DNA of 64,000 nt. Origin: Thauera sp. (GTDB lineage Bacteria; Pseudomonadota; Gammaproteobacteria; Burkholderiales; Rhodocyclaceae). Of this stretch, positions 38,318 to 48,558 are shown piece after piece (the stretch's first letter is position 1; every line of letters starts with the position of its first letter). Location of the stretch: contig JAFLDS010000002.1 of the NCBI GenBank assembly GCA_017302295.1, positions 310,001-374,000 of the forward strand, read 5' to 3'. The notes beneath the pieces are model-generated. The model was not told the origin of the DNA. It searched no databases and saw only the letters and a program-made list of their open reading frames with translations. The position numbers and the translations under genes were made by a program.

Positions 38318-39640
38318 TCAGCCCCGTCCGATCCCGTGATACTCGACACCCGCTTCGCGCATCATCGCCGGATCGTACATGTTGCGTCCGTCGAAGATCA
38401 CCGGATGCCTCAGCGCCCTGCGGATGCGCTCGAAATCGGGGCTGCGGAACTCCTTCCATTCGGTCACGATCACCAGCGCATCCGCGCCTTCGACTGCAGC
38501 CATCGGGCGCTCGACGTAGCTCAGGCGCGGGTCTTCGCCGAAGATGCGGCGCGCCTCGTTCATCGCCACCGGATCGTAGGCCACCGCCGTGGCGCCGCGA
38601 CGGAACAGTTCGGCGAGGATCACCCGGCTCGGCGCATCGCGCATGTCGTCGGTGTTGGGCTTGAACGCCAGCCCCCAGAGGGCGAAGCGCATGCCGCTCA
38701 GGTCTTCACCGAAGCGTGCGACGATCTTGTCGACCAGGCGCAGTTTCTGCGCCTCGTTGGCAGCCTCAACCGCATTGAGCAGCAGAAGCCCATGGCCGTT
38801 CTCGTCACCGGTGCGGACCAGCGCCTTCACGTCCTTGGGAAAACACGAGCCGCCATAACCGCAACCGGCGTAAAGGAAGTGCCAGCCGATCCGCGGATCG
38901 GAACCGATGCCCTGGCGCACCAGCTCGATGTCGGCCCCTAACGTTTCCGCAAGATTGGCGAGCTCGTTCATGAAGCTGATACGCGTCGCGAGCATCGCGT
39001 TGGCCGCGTACTTCGTCAGCTCGGCACTGCGCACATCCATCACCAGCAGCTTTTCGTGACTGCGCTGGAACGGGCCATACAACTGGCGCATCAGGTCGAT
39101 CGCGCGCTTGTCGTCGGCGCCGACGATGATGCGATCCGGACGCATGAAGTCCTCGACCGCGGCGCCTTCCTTCAGGAACTCGGGGTTCGAGACGACCGCA
39201 AACGGGATGTCAGCCGCGCGCGCCGCGAGCTCTTCGGCGATCACAGCGCGCACCTTGTCGCCGGTGCCCACCGGCACCGTCGACTTGTCCACCACCACGC
39301 GGTAGCCGTCCATGTGGCGGCCGATGTTGCGTGCCGCGGCGAGCACGTACTGCAGGTCGGCCGAGCCGTCCTCATCCGGCGGCGTGCCGACGGCGATGAA
39401 CTGGATGGTGCCGTAGCGGGCGGCGTACTCGACGTCCGTCGTAAAGGACAACCGGCCGGCCGCGACGTTGCGCCGGACGATCTCGAGCAGACCCGGCTCG
39501 TGGATCGGAATTCCGCCCTCCTCAAGGGTGCGGATCTTGTTCGGATCGACGTCGAGGCACAGCACGTCGTTGCCGACATCCGCCAGACAGGCACCGCTGA
39601 CCAGACCAACGTATCCAGTCCCCACCACGGTGATTTTCAT
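38318..39640 (-). CDS. ugd: UDP-glucose 6-dehydrogenase
   Basis: Two-step NAD-dependent oxidation of UDP-glucose to UDP-glucuronate for surface polysaccharides. The 440-residue protein has the Rossmann motif [20 protein letters not shown], the [21 protein letters not shown] segment and the catalytic cysteine in [16 protein letters not shown]. The ATG at 39640 is preferred; AGGAG lies nine bases upstream. Confidence 0.95.
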   Translation of the reverse strand: MKITVVGTGYVGLVSGACLADVGNDVLCLDVDPNKIRTLEEGGIPIHEPGLLEIVRRNVAAGRLSFTTDVEYAARYGTIQFIAVGTPPDEDGSADLQYVLAAARNIGRHMDGYRVVVDKSTVPVGTGDKVRAVIAEELAARAADIPFAVVSNPEFLKEGAAVEDFMRPDRIIVGADDKRAIDLMRQLYGPFQRSHEKLLVMDVRSAELTKYAANAMLATRISFMNELANLAETLGADIELVRQGIGSDPRIGWHFLYAGCGYGGSCFPKDVKALVRTGDENGHGLLLLNAVEAANEAQKLRLVDKIVARFGEDLSGMRFALWGLAFKPNTDDMRDAPSRVILAELFRRGATAVAYDPVAMNEARRIFGEDPRLSYVERPMAAVEGADALVIVTEWKEFRSPDFERIRRALRHPVIFDGRNMYDPAMMREAGVEYHGIGRG

Positions 39641-39685
39641 GTTCGACAACTCCTGAAAAGGTTGAACGGGAGACTCGAACGCCGC

Positions 39686-40861
39686 TCACGGCGTCAGATC
39701 GAATTCCTCGGTGCGTCTTGGCGGGTAGGTCTCCCAACCGCCGCACGCCGGGCAGCGCCAATGAAACTGGCGCGCCTTGAAACCGCAGGCATCGCAACGA
39801 TAGCGCGCCACCTTGCGGGTGTGGCCATGAATCAGCTGCTTCATGAGCTCGATGTCGGCACGCTGCTCGGGGGGCGCCGACAGCAGCGCCGCCTCGAGCA
39901 GCTTGTCCAAGCCCAGCAAGGTCGGATTGCGCTTCAGCTCCTCGCGCACGAGCTCATAGGCCACTCTCGGCCCGTGCTTGTCCAGTTCCCAGCGGAAGAG
40001 TTCATCGAGAAGATCGAGCGACGCGTGGTTCTCGAGCCAGGCGCGCAACAATTGATGGCCCTGCTCCACCCGACCGAGGCGGCCATAGGCTTCCATCACA
40101 CGCTCGGCCACGAGCGCCAGATAAACCGGATCCTGGCTTTCGATGCGCTTCCAGGCCTCGAGTGCCTCCTCGTCGCGCCCCTCGGCAACGAGCAGATCAC
40201 CCAGCAGCAAGCTGGCGCGCACGCTGCGCCGATTGACCGCCAGCGCGTCGTCGAGGTGCTTGCGCACGTCGACAAAGCGCGAGTCGGCCAGCGCTGCAGC
40301 CGCCAGCTCGCAATGGAAGTTCGCGACCTCGCGCTGCCACATTACGCTCTCATGGTTGGGCAAGGCCGCCGCGACTTCGATCGCCTTGCCCCAATCCTTT
40401 TCCTGCTGGTAGATCTCGAGCAGGTATCGCAGCGCCACGTCATTGCCGCGGGTGTCGCGCAGTCGCAGGAACACGGCCTCGGCGCGATCGAGCAGCCCGG
40501 CCTTCAGGTAGTCCTGACCGAGTTCCCCCAGTGCCTGGACGCGCTGCTCGTCGCTCAGGTCCTCGCGATCGACGAGGAGCTGATGGATGCGGATCGCACG
40601 ATCGGTCTCGCCGCGACGGCGAAAAAGACTCCCGAGCGCAAAATGCAGCTCGACCGTCTGCGGATCGATGCGCACTGCCTCGACGAAGGCGTCGATCGCC
40701 TTGTCCGGCTGCTCGTTGAGCAGGAAGTTGAGCCCGTTGAGGTAGGACCGCGGCAGTGCACGCGATTCTTTCACCACCTGCCGGATGTCGATCCGCGCGG
40801 CGAGCCAGCCGAGCGCAAAGAAGAGCGGCAGCGCAAGCAGCCACCAGAATTCGATGTCCAT
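39686..40861 (-). CDS. lapB: Lipopolysaccharide assembly protein LapB
   Basis: Membrane-anchored TPR protein of 391 residues that couples LPS synthesis to FtsH-mediated turnover of LpxC in E. coli. It has an N-terminal membrane helix (about residues 4-20), a series of TPR units (about 60-330) and a C-terminal rubredoxin-like zinc module YRCDACGFKARQFHWRCPAC. The partner lapA lies six bases upstream. Confidence 0.95.
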   Translation of the reverse strand: MDIEFWWLLALPLFFALGWLAARIDIRQVVKESRALPRSYLNGLNFLLNEQPDKAIDAFVEAVRIDPQTVELHFALGSLFRRRGETDRAIRIHQLLVDREDLSDEQRVQALGELGQDYLKAGLLDRAEAVFLRLRDTRGNDVALRYLLEIYQQEKDWGKAIEVAAALPNHESVMWQREVANFHCELAAAALADSRFVDVRKHLDDALAVNRRSVRASLLLGDLLVAEGRDEEALEAWKRIESQDPVYLALVAERVMEAYGRLGRVEQGHQLLRAWLENHASLDLLDELFRWELDKHGPRVAYELVREELKRNPTLLGLDKLLEAALLSAPPEQRADIELMKQLIHGHTRKVARYRCDACGFKARQFHWRCPACGGWETYPPRRTEEFDLTP

Positions 40862-40867
40862 GCCGGG

Positions 40868-41179
40868 TCAGAGCACTTCGGGCAATTGTGCGTCAGCAAC
40901 CGGCGCCGCGGCGGGGGCCTTGCCCCGGTCGCGCTCCAGGCGCTCGAGCTGGCGCCGCAGCCGGTTGATCTCGCGGTGCTTGAGCAGCAGGGACGCGAAG
41001 GTCGCCGTCACCCCCAGCAAGGCGCCCGCGGCGAAGCTCAGCAGAATGATGAACACCAGAGGCAGCTGCCACTGGCCGCCAAAAAAGAAATGGAGGTTCG
41101 CCAAGTGGTCATTCTTGACCGCGAAGCCGAACAGCAAGAAGAAAAGCAACAGGCGGAGGAACCACATCAGGGCGCGCAT
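40868..41179 (-). CDS. lapA: LapA family inner membrane protein
   Basis: A 103-residue protein with two membrane helices (about residues 3-20 and 40-63) and a charged coiled coil (KHREINRLRRQLERLERDR). This is the LapA/YciS pattern. LapA is a companion of LapB in LPS assembly. The weakly initiated ATG follows a terminator behind ihfB. Confidence 0.9.
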   Translation of the reverse strand: MRALMWFLRLLLFFLLFGFAVKNDHLANLHFFFGGQWQLPLVFIILLSFAAGALLGVTATFASLLLKHREINRLRRQLERLERDRGKAPAAAPVADAQLPEVL

Positions 41180-41207
41180 GGGGTGGCATTATCGCCGAGC
41201 GAATGAC

Positions 41208-41239
41208 AAAAAAGAAGGCGGCCGAAGCCGCCTTCCAAA
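41208..41239 (-). terminator. Rho-independent terminator between ihfB and lapA
   Basis: On the minus strand GAAGGCGGC-TTCG-GCCGCCTTC, a nine-bp stem with stable TTCG loop, is followed by six T residues. It ends or attenuates the rpsA-ihfB transcript before lapAB. Confidence 0.9.
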
Positions 41240-41272
41240 ACAATCAGACATCCACTACCCGTCGCCGCGCGG

Positions 41273-41557
41273 TCACTCGCACAAATCCACCCGCTCGCGC
41301 AACTCCTTGCCGGCCTTGAAATGGGGCACGTACTTTTCGGGCACGTGCACCTTCTCTCCGGATTTCGGATTGCGCCCGACGCGGGGCGGACGATAGTTCA
41401 ACGCAAAGCTTCCGAAACCGCGGATCTCGATACGATCCCCGCGCGCGAGCGCATCGGACATCGCATCGAGAATCATCTTGACCGCGTAATCGGCATCCTT
41501 TGCCACCAGCTGCGGGAAACGCCCCGCAAGCTGGGCAATCAGCTCCGATTTGGTCAT
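41273..41557 (-). CDS. ihfB: Integration host factor subunit beta
   Basis: A 94-residue HU/IHF-fold protein. It starts [20 protein letters not shown] and contains [20 protein letters not shown] and the DNA-binding arm [12 protein letters not shown]. It follows rpsA by 11 bases, the conserved rpsA-ihfB order. Partner of IhfA encoded at 28708. Confidence 0.97.
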   Translation of the reverse strand: MTKSELIAQLAGRFPQLVAKDADYAVKMILDAMSDALARGDRIEIRGFGSFALNYRPPRVGRNPKSGEKVHVPEKYVPHFKAGKELRERVDLCE

Positions 41558-41568
41558 GACGTGCCGTA

Positions 41569-43272
41569 TCAGTTCTTCTGTTCGTTCAGCTTGGCCTTCA
41601 ACAGCGCGCCGAGGTTGGTCGTGCCCGACGCAGCCGAGCTCTCCGACGCCAGCTTGTTCATCGCTTCCGACTGCTCGGCCTGGTCCTTGGCACGGATCGA
41701 CAGGTTGATCGAGCGGGTCTTGCGATCGACGTTGATCACCATCGCCTCGATCTCGTCGCCTTCCTTCAGCATCGTGGTGAGGTCATCGACGCGGTGCGGA
41801 GCGGCTTCGGATGCGCGCAGGTAGGCTTCGACATCGTCGCCCAGCGAGATGACAGCACCACGCGCCTCGACCGACTTCACCGTGCCACGCACGAGGGTGT
41901 TCTTCTCGTGGGTGGCGATGAAGTTGGTGTAGGGGTCGCCTTCGAGCTGCTTGATGCCGAGCGAGATACGCTCGCGCTCGACGTCGATCGCCAGCACCAC
42001 GGCCTCGACCTCGTCGCCCTTCTTGAAGCGGCGCACGGCGTCCTCGCCGGTTTCGCTCCACGACAGGTCGGACAGGTGAACCAGGCCGTCGATGCCGCCT
42101 TCCAGGCCGATGAACACACCGAAGTCGGTGATCGACTTGATCTGGCCGCGGACCTTGTCGCCCTTCTTGTGGTTGATGGCGAAATCGTCCCACGGGTTGG
42201 ACATGCACTGTTTCATGCCCAGCGAGATGCGGCGACGGTCTTCGTCGATTTCGAGAATCATCACTTCGACTTCGTCGCCCAGCTGGACAACCTTGGTCGG
42301 GTGGATGTTCTTGTTGGTCCAGTCCATTTCGGACACGTGGACCAGGCCCTCGATGCCCTGCTCGACTTCGACGAACGCGCCGTAGTCGGTGATGTTGGTC
42401 ACCTTGCCGAACAGGCGGGTGCCCTGCGGGTAGCGGCGCGAGATGCCGACCCACGGATCTTCGCCGAGCTGCTTGAGACCCAGCGAGACGCGGTTCTTTT
42501 CCTGATCGAACTTGAGCACCTTGGCTTCGATCTCGTCACCGACGTTGAGCACTTCGCTCGGGTGACGGACGCGGCGCCAGGCCAGGTCGGTGATGTGCAG
42601 CAGGCCATCGATGCCACCCAGGTCGACGAACGCACCGTAGTCGGTGATGTTCTTGACGATACCCTTGATGACGGTGCCTTCCTTGAGGTTTTCGAGCAGC
42701 TTCTGGCGCTCTTCACCCATCGACTCTTCGAGCACGGCGCGGCGCGACACGACGACGTTGTTGCGCTTGCGGTCGAGCTTGATGACCTTGAATTCGTATT
42801 CCTTGCCTTCGTACGGCGTGGTGTCCTTGACCGGACGCATGTCGACCAGCGAACCCGGCAGGAAGGCGCGGATGCTGTTGGTCATGACGGTCAGACCACC
42901 CTTGACGCGGCCGGTGATGACACCCTTGACCAGCGTGCCGTCGTTGAGCGCCTTCTCGAGGTCGTTCCAGGCCGAGATGCGCTTGGCCTTCTCGCGCGAC
43001 AGGCGGGTCTCGCCGAAGCCATCTTCGAGCGCGTCGATCGCGACGTGCACGAAATCGCCCGGATTGACTTCGAGTTCGCCGCGGTCGTTGCGGAATTCCT
43101 CGATGGGCACGTAGCTTTCGGACTTCAGGCCGGCATTGACGACGACGAAGTTCTGATCGATGCGCACGACTTCGGCGGTGATGACTTCACCGGTGCGCAT
43201 TTCCTGCAGGGCAAGGCTTTCCTCGAAGAGGGCAGCAAAGCTTTCTTCAAAGGAGGGGGTGGTGGTGGACAT
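41569..43272 (-). CDS. rpsA: 30S ribosomal protein S1
   Basis: A 567-residue protein with six S1 RNA-binding repeats, each recognisable by blocks such as [40 protein letters not shown] and [21 protein letters not shown]1 binds mRNA and unfolds leaders. The ATG at 43272 has no Shine-Dalgarno sequence; the bases before it are the pyrimidine tract TTCTTCCTCT. This resembles the E. coli rpsA start, which lacks a canonical site and is autoregulated by S1. Confidence 0.97.
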   Translation of the reverse strand: MSTTTPSFEESFAALFEESLALQEMRTGEVITAEVVRIDQNFVVVNAGLKSESYVPIEEFRNDRGELEVNPGDFVHVAIDALEDGFGETRLSREKAKRISAWNDLEKALNDGTLVKGVITGRVKGGLTVMTNSIRAFLPGSLVDMRPVKDTTPYEGKEYEFKVIKLDRKRNNVVVSRRAVLEESMGEERQKLLENLKEGTVIKGIVKNITDYGAFVDLGGIDGLLHITDLAWRRVRHPSEVLNVGDEIEAKVLKFDQEKNRVSLGLKQLGEDPWVGISRRYPQGTRLFGKVTNITDYGAFVEVEQGIEGLVHVSEMDWTNKNIHPTKVVQLGDEVEVMILEIDEDRRRISLGMKQCMSNPWDDFAINHKKGDKVRGQIKSITDFGVFIGLEGGIDGLVHLSDLSWSETGEDAVRRFKKGDEVEAVVLAIDVERERISLGIKQLEGDPYTNFIATHEKNTLVRGTVKSVEARGAVISLGDDVEAYLRASEAAPHRVDDLTTMLKEGDEIEAMVINVDRKTRSINLSIRAKDQAEQSEAMNKLASESSAASGTTNLGALLKAKLNEQKN

Positions 43273-43357
43273 AGAGGAAGAATCCGGAACCGCCGTGCGA
43301 CGGCAAACAAGGTTGATTGACGAAACGGGCCGAAGCGAAAGCTCCGCACCCGACAAA

Positions 43358-45310
43358 CTAGCCGGCGCCTTCTCCGCGACCCCGCACGAGATCGAGAACG
43401 AAAGTAACGGCCTCGTCGACACCCATGTCGGTCGTGTCGAGCAGAGCCGCATCCGGCAACCGCTGCAAGGGTGCAACGGTCCGGGCCGCGTCACGCGCAT
43501 CCCGATCCCGCAGATCCTGCAGAAGACTTTGGATATTAGCAGGCAATCCCTTTTCGATCAACTGCTTATGTCGGCGCCCGGCACGTGCCTCGGCCGATGC
43601 GGTGAGGAAGACCTTGACCTGCGCATCGGGGAAGATCACCGACCCCATGTCGCGACCCTCTGCCACCAGGCCGGGGCCGGCGCGGTAATCTCGCTGGCGG
43701 TCGAACAGCGCATCGCGTACCCCCGGCAACACCGCGACCTGCGATGCGCCGGCCGAGCACACTTCGCTGCGGATCTCGTCGCTGACATCCTCGCCACCGA
43801 GCAGCACCCGGCCCTCGACGAAACGTGCCGGCAAGGCGGCGGCAATCGCTGCGAGGGCCGGCTCGTCGTTAAGCCGCACTCCCGCCTTCACCGCGGCCAG
43901 GGCGACGAGGCGGTACAGGGAGCCGCTGTCGAGGTGGTGCCAGCCGAGCGCCGCGGCCACCCGTGCCGCGACCGTGCCCTTGCCCGATGCCGAGGGGCCG
44001 TCGATAGCCACCACCGGCACCGGTCGCGCGACCTGCGCATAGGCGGAGAAGTAGCCCGGGAAGGTCTTGTTCACGCACTTCGGATCGTTGATGCGCACGC
44101 GACAGCCGCCCAGACTGACCAGCGAGAAGCACATCGCCATGCGGTGGTCGTCGTAGGTATCGATCGCCGCGGGCACGAGCTTTGCGGGTGGCGACACGCG
44201 CAGGTAGTCGGCACCCTCCTCCACCTCGGCACCGACCTTGCGCAGTTCGGCCGCCATCGCGGCGATACGGTCGGTTTCCTTCACGCGCCAGCTCGCGATA
44301 TTGCGCAAGGTGCACGGTCCATCGGCAAACAGGGCCGCCACCGCCAGCGTCATCGCCGCATCGGGTATGTGGTTCAGATCGAGGTCGAAGGCGCGCAGCC
44401 GCCCATCGGATGGCGCGGCGGACTCGATCCAGTTGTTCCCCATCGTGATGCGCGCGCCCAGTTGCTGCAGCGCCTCGGCAAAACGCACATCTCCCTGGAT
44501 GCTGTCGCGACCGACGCCCTCCACGCGCACCGGCCCGCCACCGATCGCGCCGGCAGCGAGGAAATACGAAGCCGACGAGGCGTCGCCCTCGACGAAGACC
44601 GTGCCCGGGCTGCGGTAGCGCGCACCGCCAGGCACGACGAACCTATCCCAGCCCTCACGCTCGATTTTCACGCCGAAGCGCGCCATGAGTTCGAGCGTGA
44701 TCGCGATATAGGGCTTGGAGATCAGTTCACCGACCACTTCGACCGTGGTCTCGACACCGGTCAGCGGCAAGGCCATCAACAGCGCGGTGAGGAACTGGCT
44801 GGACACGTCACCGCGCACTTTCACCACGCCGCCGGGGCGGATCGATGCCGGCTTCAGGTGCAGCGGAGGATAGCCTTCGTTGCCGGTGCACGCGATGTCG
44901 GCACCGAGTTGCCGCAGCGCATCGACGAGGTCGCCGATCGGGCGCTCGTGCATGCGCGGCACACCCGACAGCCGATACTCGCCGCCCGACAAAGCCAGCG
45001 CCGCGGTCAGCGGCCGGAAGGCAGTTCCCGCGTTGCCAAGGAAGAGTTCAGCCGACTTCACCGGAAAAGCGCCGCCGGCGCCGACGACACGGTAGTGCTC
45101 GCTTTCACCCTCGCGCTGCCAGCTCACGCCGAGCGCGCGCAGCGCGTCCAGCATGCGATCGACGTCGTCGGACGACAGCAGGTCGCGGATGTCGGTCTCG
45201 CCCTCGGCCAGCGCCGCCAGCAACAGCACGCGATTCGAGATGCTCTTTGAGCCAGGCAGGCGGACGACGCCGGCAGCGCCCAGCATGGGGGGCAGATCGA
45301 GAAATTCCAT
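43358..45310 (-). CDS. aroA-cmk: Fused 3-phosphoshikimate 1-carboxyvinyltransferase / cytidylate kinase
   Basis: A single 650-residue frame with two complete enzymes. Residues 1 to about 430 are EPSP synthase: [35 protein letters not shown], and [19 protein letters not shown], with [13 protein letters not shown]. Residues ~432-650 are cytidylate kinase: P-loop [23 protein letters not shown] and [14 protein letters not shown]. There is almost no linker (ARPVPVV). Elsewhere aroA and cmk are separate neighbours upstream of rpsA. GAGG lies five bases before the ATG at 45310. Confidence 0.95.
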   Translation of the reverse strand: MEFLDLPPMLGAAGVVRLPGSKSISNRVLLLAALAEGETDIRDLLSSDDVDRMLDALRALGVSWQREGESEHYRVVGAGGAFPVKSAELFLGNAGTAFRPLTAALALSGGEYRLSGVPRMHERPIGDLVDALRQLGADIACTGNEGYPPLHLKPASIRPGGVVKVRGDVSSQFLTALLMALPLTGVETTVEVVGELISKPYIAITLELMARFGVKIEREGWDRFVVPGGARYRSPGTVFVEGDASSASYFLAAGAIGGGPVRVEGVGRDSIQGDVRFAEALQQLGARITMGNNWIESAAPSDGRLRAFDLDLNHIPDAAMTLAVAALFADGPCTLRNIASWRVKETDRIAAMAAELRKVGAEVEEGADYLRVSPPAKLVPAAIDTYDDHRMAMCFSLVSLGGCRVRINDPKCVNKTFPGYFSAYAQVARPVPVVAIDGPSASGKGTVAARVAAALGWHHLDSGSLYRLVALAAVKAGVRLNDEPALAAIAAALPARFVEGRVLLGGEDVSDEIRSEVCSAGASQVAVLPGVRDALFDRQRDYRAGPGLVAEGRDMGSVIFPDAQVKVFLTASAEARAGRRHKQLIEKGLPANIQSLLQDLRDRDARDAARTVAPLQRLPDAALLDTTDMGVDEAVTFVLDLVRGRGEGAG

Positions 45311-45403
45311 CATGACCTCGAAGGAGGAATAAGGCCCCCACGTGGGGCCGGTATCAGGGAAACTGGCGCGTGGCAGACAGAACCGAGGGAAGGCGAAAGC
45401 CCC

Positions 45404-46291
45404 TCATTCGGCCGTCTGCACAGGCAGCCCTTCGGCCCAGGCATTGCGCGCCCGGCGCGCGTTGTCGAACACCGCCTCGAGCCCCGCGGCATCTCCCGCG
45501 GCAAGCAGGCCCCGCAACTGCGCCATCTCGGCCATGTACTGATCGAGCTCGGCGAGCAAGGCCTCGGAATTGGCCATGCAGATGTCGCGCCACATTTCCG
45601 GATGGCTGCCGGCGATGCGGGTAAAGTCGCGGAAACCGCCGGCGGCATGCGAGAACAGCAGCTGGGCGTTCGGCCGGCGCGCCAGGTCGTCGACCAGGCC
45701 GAAAGCCAGAAGATGCGGCAGGTGGCTGACCGCGGCGAACACGCGATCATGTTCCTGCGGCGAGGTTGCGCTCATCGTCGCGCCGCAGGCCAGCCAGGCC
45801 TGACGCACCCGTTCCACCGCCTCGGGCCGGTTCTCGGGCAAGGGCGTGAGCACGACGCGGCGCTGCTGATAGAGTTCGGCAAAAGCCGCTTCAACGCCGC
45901 TTTTCTCGGCACCGGCAATCGGATGCGCCGGCACCACCCACGCCAGACGCGCGCCAAGATGGCGCTGTATCGCCTCGACGACGTCGCGCTTGGTGCTGCC
46001 GGCATCGGTCACGATGGTGCCAGGGCTCAGATGGGGCGCCATGGCAGCCATGATCGCGTCCATCTGCCCGACCGGCGCGGCCAGCAACACCATGTCCGCG
46101 CCATCGAGCGCCGCGGCCCAATCCGCCGCGATCTCGTCGATGACGCCGAGGGCCAGCGCGCGCTCGAGCGGCGCCTTGCTGCGCCCGATGCCGACGATGC
46201 GGCCCACCGCGCCCGCGCGTCGCAGGGCGAGCGCGAAAGACCCGCCGATGAGGCCGACGCCACAGACCACCAGCTTGCCGATCAGGGGCAT
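45404..46291 (-). CDS. tyrA: Prephenate dehydrogenase
   Basis: NAD(P)-dependent oxidative decarboxylation of prephenate in tyrosine synthesis. The 295-residue protein has the Rossmann motif VVCGVGLIGGSFALALR, TDAGSTKRDVVEA, and the catalytic HPIAGAEKSG histidine. No chorismate mutase or ACT domain is attached. The start at 46291 (MPLIGKLVV) is fixed by the Rossmann fold. It lies between hisC and aroA-cmk. Confidence 0.93.
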   Translation of the reverse strand: MPLIGKLVVCGVGLIGGSFALALRRAGAVGRIVGIGRSKAPLERALALGVIDEIAADWAAALDGADMVLLAAPVGQMDAIMAAMAPHLSPGTIVTDAGSTKRDVVEAIQRHLGARLAWVVPAHPIAGAEKSGVEAAFAELYQQRRVVLTPLPENRPEAVERVRQAWLACGATMSATSPQEHDRVFAAVSHLPHLLAFGLVDDLARRPNAQLLFSHAAGGFRDFTRIAGSHPEMWRDICMANSEALLAELDQYMAEMAQLRGLLAAGDAAGLEAVFDNARRARNAWAEGLPVQTAE

Positions 46292-46311
46292 GAGCTTCCG
46301 GCCTCCGCGGA

Positions 46312-47409
46312 TCAGGCGAGCGCCTGCCGAAGCGCCTCGATGAAGCGCGCGTTTTCCTCGGGCAGGCCGATCGACACCCGCAGCCACTGGGGCATGCCAT
46401 AACCGCCGATCGGACGCACGATGACGCCCTGGCGCAGCAGCGCCTGGTTCACTGCCGCGGCGTCACCCACCTTCACCGTGACAAAGTTGCCGGCGGACGT
46501 AATCCACTCCAGGCCGAGCGTCGCGAAAGCCTCAGTGATCTGTGCCATGCCGCGTCGATTGATGTCTGCGCTGCGGGCGAGGAATTCGTTGTCGCCCAGC
46601 GCCGCCTCGGCAGCCGCCAGCGCGACATTCGACACGTTGAAAGGCTGGCGCACGCGGTTCATCAGGTCGGCGACTTCGGGGTGCGCGATCGCATAGCCGA
46701 CACGCAGGCCTGCGAGGCCGTAGGCCTTGGACAGGGTGCGTGAAACCAGCAGGTTCGGAAAGCGCTCGATCCAGGCGATCGAGTCGTAACGCTGTTCGTC
46801 CTCGAGGTACTCGGTGTAGGCCTCGTCGAGGACCACCAGCACGTTCCCGGGCACCTTGCGCAGGAAGGCCTCGATCTGCTCGCCCGGCAGGAAGGTGCCC
46901 GTCGGGTTGTTCGGGTTGGCGATGAATACGATCCGTGTGTCCGCGGCGACGGCCGCAGCCATCGCGTCGAGGTCATGGCCGAAGTTGCGTGCCGGCACCT
47001 CGATGCCGCGCGCGCCGCGGGCGTTGGTCGCGAGCGGATAGACCGCGAACGCATGCTGCGCGAAGACCGCGGACAGCCCGGGCGCCAGGTAAGCCTGGGA
47101 CGCGATCTCGAGGATGTCGTTGGAGCCGTTGCCGACCACCAGTTGCTCCGCGCGCACGCCGAACTTCCGGCACAGCGCGGCCTTGAACGAAAACGCGCTG
47201 CCATCCGGATAGCGCGCGCCCTCGCACAGCGCCGCCTTTGCCGCATCGCGCGCCGCCGCACTCATGCCGAGCGGGTTCTCGTTGGAGGCGAGCTTGACGA
47301 TGCTGGCCTCGGGAATCCCCATTTCGCGTGCCAGCTCGGAAATCGGCTTGCCCGGCTGGTAGGGCATGATGGAACGAATATAGGCGGGCGCCTGGCTGGC
47401 TACGCTCAT
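46312..47409 (-). CDS. hisC: Histidinol-phosphate aminotransferase-type enzyme in the aromatic operon
   Basis: A 365-residue PLP aminotransferase with IVKLASNENPLG at the N-terminus, VFIANPNNPTGTF and the PLP lysine in SRTLSKAYGLAGLRVGYAI. Sequence type is HisC, but the position between pheA and tyrA suggests it serves as the aromatic aminotransferase acting on phenylpyruvate or prephenate products; HisC enzymes of this locus in pseudomonads have this broad role. GGAG lies six bases before the ATG at 47409. Confidence 0.92.
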   Translation of the reverse strand: MSVASQAPAYIRSIMPYQPGKPISELAREMGIPEASIVKLASNENPLGMSAAARDAAKAALCEGARYPDGSAFSFKAALCRKFGVRAEQLVVGNGSNDILEIASQAYLAPGLSAVFAQHAFAVYPLATNARGARGIEVPARNFGHDLDAMAAAVAADTRIVFIANPNNPTGTFLPGEQIEAFLRKVPGNVLVVLDEAYTEYLEDEQRYDSIAWIERFPNLLVSRTLSKAYGLAGLRVGYAIAHPEVADLMNRVRQPFNVSNVALAAAEAALGDNEFLARSADINRRGMAQITEAFATLGLEWITSAGNFVTVKVGDAAAVNQALLRQGVIVRPIGGYGMPQWLRVSIGLPEENARFIEALRQALA

Positions 47410-47430
47410 GAGCTTCTCCAAATCACGTTC

Positions 47431-48498
47431 TCAGATCGCGGCGACCGGGTAGGACCCGAGCACCTTCAGGAAAGCGGCATGCTCGCCGAGTTCCTTCAGC
47501 GCCGCGGCCACCGGCGCATCCTGGCGGTGGCCCTTGATGTCGGCGTAGAAGACGTACTCCCACAAACCGGCTTGGGCCGGCCGCGACTGCAGCTTGGTCA
47601 TGTCGACGCCGTGGCGCGCCAGCGGCTCGAGCAGCGCATGCACGGCGCCGGGGCGATTCAGCGCCGAGAACACCAGCGAGGTGCGGTCGTGCCCCGACGG
47701 GCCGGCATCGTGATCGGCGATGACGAGGAAGCGCGTGGTGTTGTTGGGGTCGTCCTCGATATTGGCGGCGAGGATGTTCAGGCCATACAACTCGGCCGCC
47801 GCCTCGCCCGCGATCGCGCACGACTCCGGATCTTCCGACGCCAGGCGGGCCGCCTCGGCATTGCTCGCCACCGGCACCCGCGGCAGATGCGGCAGGTTGC
47901 GGTTGAGCCATTCATGGCACTGCGCCAGCGACTGCGCATGCGAGTACAGACGCTTGGCCGCTCCGATGCCCTCGGCGCGCGACATCAGTTGCTGGTGGAT
48001 GCGCAGGTTGACCTCGCCGCAGACTTTCACCGGGCTCGCCAGCAACAAGTCGAGCGTAACGCTGACCGCGCCCTCGGTGGAGTTCTCGACCGGAACGACG
48101 CCGTAATTCACCTTGCCGGCCTCGACGGCACGGAAGACTTCCTCGATGGTGGCCGTCGCAATGAAATTGGGCGCCGAGCCGAACTGCTTGCGGCTGGCGC
48201 TCTCAGAGAAGGTGCCGGCCGGCCCAAGGTAGGCGACCTTCTGCGGATGCTCGAGCCCCAGGCAGGCCGACATGATCTCGCGGAAAATGCGCTTGACCGC
48301 CTCGTCGGGCAGGGGTCCCTGGTTGAGATCGGCCAGCCGGCGCAACACCTGCGCCTCGCGCTCGGGCCGGTAGTAGGCGTTGCCCTGCTTGACCTCGCCG
48401 ACGCGCAGCGCACAGCGGGCGCGCTCGGTGAGGCGGGCGAGGATCTCCTCGTCCAGGTGATCGATCTGGTTTCTCAGCTTCAGCAGTTCGTCGCTCAT
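47431..48498 (-). CDS. pheA: Chorismate mutase / prephenate dehydratase (P-protein)
   Basis: A 355-residue bifunctional enzyme for phenylalanine synthesis. The N-terminal AroQ chorismate mutase spans about residues 1-90 (LRNQIDHLDEEILARLTERA). Prephenate dehydratase follows (YLGPAGTFSESASRKQFG, VPVENSTEGAVSVTLDLL), then a C-terminal ACT domain for feedback control (TSLVFSALNRPGAVHALLEP). GGAAGAG precedes the ATG. Confidence 0.96.
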   Translation of the reverse strand: MSDELLKLRNQIDHLDEEILARLTERARCALRVGEVKQGNAYYRPEREAQVLRRLADLNQGPLPDEAVKRIFREIMSACLGLEHPQKVAYLGPAGTFSESASRKQFGSAPNFIATATIEEVFRAVEAGKVNYGVVPVENSTEGAVSVTLDLLLASPVKVCGEVNLRIHQQLMSRAEGIGAAKRLYSHAQSLAQCHEWLNRNLPHLPRVPVASNAEAARLASEDPESCAIAGEAAAELYGLNILAANIEDDPNNTTRFLVIADHDAGPSGHDRTSLVFSALNRPGAVHALLEPLARHGVDMTKLQSRPAQAGLWEYVFYADIKGHRQDAPVAAALKELGEHAAFLKVLGSYPVAAI

Positions 48499-48558
48499 GC
48501 CCGCTCTTCCGTATTCAGCCTTTCTCTCTCGCCCGATCGCGCCCGCCAGGCGCTTCGC

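Noticed and set aside
45333..45350. GC-rich hairpin around CCCCACGTGGGG between tyrA and aroA-cmk considered as terminator
   Set aside because: No T-run follows on the minus strand and the genes appear to be one operon; too weak to call.
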